From an uncultured Atopobiaceae bacterium (GTDB taxonomy: Bacteria; Actinomycetota; Coriobacteriia; Coriobacteriales; Atopobiaceae): a stretch of 33,990 nt of DNA. Of this stretch, positions 30,518 to 33,990 are shown piece after piece. How positions within the stretch are numbered: position 1 is the stretch's first letter; each line of letters begins with the position of its first letter. The notes beneath the pieces were generated by a model. It had not been told where the DNA came from, made no database searches, and saw only the letters and a program-made list of their open reading frames with translations. The stretch spans positions 1 to 33,990 of the forward strand of contig CAMYZR010000001.1 of assembly GCA_947303905.1 (NCBI GenBank). The letters run 5' to 3'. Both the position numbers and the translations under genes were made by a program.

Positions 30518-31430
30518 TCGCCTCCTCGACAAGCCACTTGTCAACAAGCTCCTCATTCTCTTCGCGGCCCTCATGTGGGGCATCTCCTTCACCACCATGA
30601 AGGGCCTCGTCAATGAGATGCCCGTGTTCTATCTGCTGGCCGTGCGCAACGCCTTGGCTACGGTGGCCATGGTGGCATGGGTGCGCGGCCGGCTGCTGCG
30701 CGAGCGAGGCCGACGCACCATCCTGTTGGGCCTGGCGCTGGGCGTGACGGGCTTTGGAGCCTATGCCACCCAGACCGTGGGCCTCTCCATGACCACGCCG
30801 GGCAAGAATGCCTTCCTCACGGCATGCTATTGCGTGATGGTGCCCTTCCTCTCGTGGGCGTTTGGGCAGGGCCGGCCTGGCGTGCGTCACGTCCTGGCGG
30901 CGGTGGTGTGCGTCTGGGGCATCGGTTTGGTGGCTGCCGATGGCGGCCTCCCGCTCAACCAGGGGGACGTGCTCTCGCTGACGTGCGGCATCTTCTATGC
31001 GCTTCAGTTTGTGATCCTCTCCAAGTGGGGTGCCGGAGTGGACGCACTCGTGGCAACAACGTGGCAGTTTGCGGTCATGGCGGCGTGTGCGGGCACGACC
31101 TCACGGCTCTTTGAGGGCGCTTACGTACCGCCCATCCCAACCGCCTCCGACATTGCCACGATGCTCTACCTGGCCATAGTCTGCTCATGCATGTGCTTTG
31201 GGCTGCTCAACCGCGCAATGACGCGCGTCGACCCTGCGGAGGGGTCGATCCTCTCGGCACTCGAGGCTCCCTTCGGCGTGCTGAGCAGCGTGTTGGTCTA
31301 TCAAGAACGCGTGACGCCGCGCCTGCTTACGGGCTTTGCGCTCATCTTCTGCGCGGTCGTGATGAGCGAGGCAGGGGAGGAGCTGCTGGGCCGTCTGCGC
31401 CAGAGGCGGACTCGACCCGTGGCAGACTAG
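30495..31430 (+). CDS. EamA/DMT-family transporter
   Basis: This 311-residue integral membrane protein has about ten helices in two EamA halves. The first begins LLILFAALMWGISFTTMKGL, the typical opening with a polar WG.S. The halves join near residue 150 (VLSLTCGIFYALQFVILS). The second ends with AEGSILSALEAPFGVLSSVL and LLTGFALIFCAVVMSE, the usual closing motif. Members export amino acids, metabolites or drugs; the substrate is unknown. GGGAGGGG lies about seven bases before the ATG. An inverted repeat overlaps its start. A Pr6Pr-like membrane protein follows after about 60 bases. Confidence 0.9.
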   Translation: MSRDTAEVRLLDKPLVNKLLILFAALMWGISFTTMKGLVNEMPVFYLLAVRNALATVAMVAWVRGRLLRERGRRTILLGLALGVTGFGAYATQTVGLSMTTPGKNAFLTACYCVMVPFLSWAFGQGRPGVRHVLAAVVCVWGIGLVAADGGLPLNQGDVLSLTCGIFYALQFVILSKWGAGVDALVATTWQFAVMAACAGTTSRLFEGAYVPPIPTASDIATMLYLAIVCSCMCFGLLNRAMTRVDPAEGSILSALEAPFGVLSSVLVYQERVTPRLLTGFALIFCAVVMSEAGEELLGRLRQRRTRPVAD

Positions 31431-31489
31431 CTTCGTGGGAGCCCATGTGCCATACAATGGTCTTGTCTTCTCGGGAGAAGGAGCGGGCC

Positions 31490-32107
31490 ATGGTCTTGAC
31501 CAGCGTTGTCCTCAATGTGGCAATTGCCGTGAGCTCGGTGGGTGCATGGATTTCCATCCTGCTGGGCACGGGCGACGACAGGTCTCTCTCGCACAGGGGA
31601 ATCGGCAGCCTCAAGTACTACACGGTGCTTTCCAACCTTTTCTCGGCGGCGGTGTCGCTTGTGTACGCAAAGGGCTTGCTGAGCATGATGACAGGCGCTC
31701 TGCCTGCTTGGCTGCTGGTTTTGCGACTCTCGGCGGCCTCGGTGGTGATGGTCACCTTCTTCGTGACGTTTCTGCTCCTGATACCCGTGTATGGATTCAA
31801 GGCCCTCTATAGTGGCGGCAACTTCTGGCTCCACCTGGTTTGCCCGCTGCTTGCTGCCGGCGACACCATCCTCTTTGCCCCGGTGGAGACCCTGCCTTTG
31901 TGGAGCACGGCGTTTGCAATGGTTCCCACGGCCCTCTATGCGGCGGGATACATCCGCGCGGTGCTTGTCCACGGTGCCGAGGAGAACGGGAAGGTCTATG
32001 ACTTCTACGACTTCTTGAGATGGGGCGAGGACAAGATCGGCCTGGTTGCCGCCGTAATGCTTCTGTTTACCTGGGCCATTGCCGTGGTGTTGTACCTCGC
32101 GAGCTGA
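31490..32107 (+). CDS. Pr6Pr-like six-helix membrane protein
   Basis: This 205-residue protein has about six membrane helices. The first loop has GSLKYYTVLSNLFSAAVSLV, and the central part is VTFFVTFLLLIPVYGF...NFWLHLVCPLLAAGD. The 'YYTVLSNL' and 'H...P' elements resemble the Pr6Pr family of small membrane proteins of unknown function. GAGAAGGAG seven bases before the ATG fixes the start; a longer open frame overlaps the transporter gene and is a shadow. It ends next to a symmetric hairpin facing treC. Confidence 0.72.
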   Translation: MVLTSVVLNVAIAVSSVGAWISILLGTGDDRSLSHRGIGSLKYYTVLSNLFSAAVSLVYAKGLLSMMTGALPAWLLVLRLSAASVVMVTFFVTFLLLIPVYGFKALYSGGNFWLHLVCPLLAAGDTILFAPVETLPLWSTAFAMVPTALYAAGYIRAVLVHGAEENGKVYDFYDFLRWGEDKIGLVAAVMLLFTWAIAVVLYLAS

Positions 32108-32111
32108 GGGG

Positions 32112-32156
32112 GCTCCGTCCGACCGAAGGGATCCGTTCCCAATGGTCGGACGGAGC
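32112..32156. terminator. Symmetric hairpin between convergent genes
   Basis: GCTCCGTCCGACC (32112-32124) and GGTCGGACGGAGC (32144-32156) form a perfect 13-bp stem. It lies five bases after the membrane protein stop and 13 bases from the treC stop on the other strand. No T-run on either side, so it may act as a weak bidirectional terminator or transcript end protector. Confidence 0.6.
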
Positions 32157-32169
32157 TTGAACCCAATGT

Positions 32170-33800
32170 CTAGCGCCAGATGTACGCGACTGCCTCGTAG
32201 GGGCGAAGGGTGACCTGGTCTCCCTCGGACCTTGCCTCGCCGTAGTTGCCAATGAGAAGCTCTCCGCCGTCTACCGACAGGCCGGGCACGTCGTTGCCCG
32301 AGTAGTTGCACTGAACAAGCAGGCGCGTTCCGTCCAGCATGCGCTCGTAGGCGATGAGGGGACTGTCCTCTGCCACGTCGACGAAGCGCACGTCGCCTTC
32401 GCTGATGACGGGTTCTGCCTTGCGCAGCGTGATGAGCCGCTGGAAGTAGGACCAGACGGAGTTCTTGTCGGCCATCTCCGTCTCGGCGTTGATCTGGACG
32501 TGGTTGGCGTTGATGCCCAGCCACGGCGTGCCCGTGGTAAAGCCGGCGTTCTCGCTGGCGTCCCACGCCATGGGCGTGCGGCCGTCGTCGCGCGAGCGTG
32601 CGTGCACGATCTCGAACGCCTCCTCAGGCGTGTGCCCGCGCTCCTGGATGATCTGGTAGTAGTTGAGCGACTCCACGTCGCGGTACTGTTCGATGCTGGT
32701 GAAGTCAGAGATGGTCTGGCCGAGCTCCTCGCCTTGGAAGATGTAGGGCGTTCCGCGCATGAGGTGCGTCGTCGTGGGCAGGAGGGTGCTGGAGGCATAC
32801 CAATAGTGCTCGGTGTCGCCAAAGCGCGAGTTGGGACGCGGCTGGTCGTGGTTGGACCAGAACAGCGAGTTCCATCCGTCGCCCTCGGTCATGCCTTCCT
32901 GCCAGCTGCGAAAGAGGTCACGCAGCTCGCGGACATCGGGGTCCTTGAGCTCCCACTTGTCGCCACCCGCAAAGTCGACCTTGAGATGGTGGAAGTTGAA
33001 GGCCATTGCCAGCTCGTGGTTGTCCGGGTTCGTGTAGCGGACGCAGTTGTCAAGCGTCGTGGAGCTCATCTCGCCCACGGTGATGTTGCCATCGATGTCG
33101 CCGAGGCGCACCATCTCCTGCAGGTACTCGTGAATGTGCGGACCGTCCAGCCGTCGGGCTTGGAGATGAGATTGACCACGTCGAAGCGGAAGCAGCTGAC
33201 GCCCTTGGCCTGCCAGAAATGCAGGACGTCGGAGAGCTCCTCGCGGACCTTGGGGTTGTCCCAGTTGAGGTCTGCCTGGGTCGGGTCAAACAGATGCAGG
33301 TACCACTTGTTGAGGCTCGGCACGTAAGCCCAGGCATTGCCGCCGAACTTGCTCTCCCAGTTGGTGGGCGGCTCGCCAGGGTTCTCCTCGGTGGCGTCCT
33401 TTGCCGCGTCGACGAACTTGTAGTAGTCGAGATACTCGGGATCGCCGGTGAGGGCACGCTTGAACCACTCGTGCTCGGTAGACGTGTGGTTGAACACCAT
33501 GTCGAGCATGAGCTCGATGCCGCGGGCGCGCGCCTCGCGGGCGAGTTCCTCGAAGTCCTCCATCGTGCCGAAGATGGGATCGATGGCACGGTAGTCGGCG
33601 ACGTCGTAGCCGTTGTCGTTTTGCGGGCTCACGAAGAAGGGTGTGATCCATACCACGTCGACGCCGAGCTCCTTGAGGTAGTCGAGCTTGGATATGATGC
33701 CGCGCAGGTCGCCTATGCCATCGCCGTCCGAGTCGCAGAACGAACGGATATAGATCTGGTAGATGACCTTGTTGCCAAGCTGCTGTGCACGCGCGTTCAT
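32170..33800 (-). pseudogene. treC: Trehalose-6-phosphate hydrolase (GH13), split by a frameshifting lesion
   Basis: Two adjoining frames together make one TreC. The N-terminal part starts at ATG 33800 (AAGGAGCATCCC upstream) with KVIYQIYIRSFCDSDGDGIG, ITPFFVSPQNDNGYDVADY, MVFNHTSTEHEWF and FRFDVVNLISKP (nucleophile Asp207). The C-terminal part contains DGPHIHEYLQEMVRLGDIDG, TVGEMSSTTL (acid/base Glu), MAFNFHHLKVDF, WSNHDQPR and IFQGEELG. GEMSST and FNFHHLKVD are typical of trehalose-6-phosphate hydrolase rather than oligo-1,6-glucosidase. The frame changes between about 33148 and 33155. The segment usually found between ISK and DGP, more than ten residues, is also missing. Nucleophile and acid/base end up in different frames, so neither fragment can be active. 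The rest is well conserved, suggesting a recent lesion or an assembly error. Confidence 0.88.
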
Positions 33801-33990
33801 GGGATGCTCCTTGACCTGATGAGCCTGTCGGATGGCGATACCTTTATGATACGAGACCGCCTTGGGCGAGATACGCTCGGGCAATGCAGAGACGTAGGCA
33901 GCACCCTAGACGGAGGTGGGGTGGGCGGCCCAGGCCGCACCCCCCCCAGGGAAGGGACAAGCCGAACTAACGGCTAGTAGAGAAGGGGGC
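33801..33990. other. Upstream region of treC at the window edge
   Basis: 190 bases without a supported gene. On the minus strand TATCAT (complement of 33846-33851), 46 bases before the treC start, is a possible -10 element. GCGGCC-CA-GGCCGC (about 33926-33939) followed by a C-run forms a GC hairpin that could end a transcript coming from beyond the window. Nothing else stands out. Confidence 0.3.

Overview
The window is high-GC, gene-dense DNA with short intergenic gaps. Its gene content suggests an actinobacterium of the class Coriobacteriia, close to Olsenella or the Atopobiaceae. The evidence is an AmaP/DUF2273/Asp23 set next to MurT/GatD, Firmicutes-like carbohydrate genes (6-phospho-beta-glucosidase, trehalose-6-phosphate hydrolase) in high-GC codons, and an NHLM-type peptide export cassette. 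The taxonomic call is an inference from gene content, not from a marker gene.

Layout. 1-4908 is an envelope block: the end of an LCP cell-wall ligase gene broken by an in-frame stop, then amaP-like, DUF2273, asp23-like, murT and gatD, all on the plus strand and tightly spaced. 4958-6181 is a cysteine unit: a promoter, a 27-codon cysteine-rich leader peptide that appears to start at the transcription start, an attenuator-like set of hairpins, cysK and a strong terminator. 6333-8390 is a DUF262/DUF1524 nuclease with a RAMA-like tail. 8399-10750 holds a small conserved protein and a methyltransferase on the minus strand, divergent from a GTPase/DUF697 protein. 10870-13205 is a polysaccharide deacetylase, a NUDIX hydrolase and a small unknown protein.

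13338-19526 is a peptide-export island. It contains a short HlyD-like protein, a C39-peptidase ABC transporter, a second ABC transporter, an oppositely oriented membrane protein, and a 69-residue peptide with a double-glycine-type leader and a 15-residue proline-rich core. No modification enzyme is present in the window. Convergent to it (19631-23232, minus strand) is a partner-switching signalling operon: an ECF-like sigma factor, a STAS antagonist and a membrane SpoIIE phosphatase fused to an RsbW-like ATPase.

23387-32107 is mostly metabolic and unknown genes: a 2-hydroxyacid dehydrogenase, 6-phospho-beta-glucosidase, flavin-reductase-like protein, a membrane/TPR-like protein, HAD phosphatase, RibD-like reductase, a 70-residue protein with a DUF3737 beta-helix protein, an EamA transporter and a Pr6Pr-like membrane protein. 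32170-33800 is treC, split by a frameshifting lesion.

The two most notable items are the cysteine-codon leader peptide and attenuator upstream of cysK, and the NHLM-type exporter with its apparently unmodified precursor peptide. No tRNA, rRNA, CRISPR array or insertion sequence was seen.
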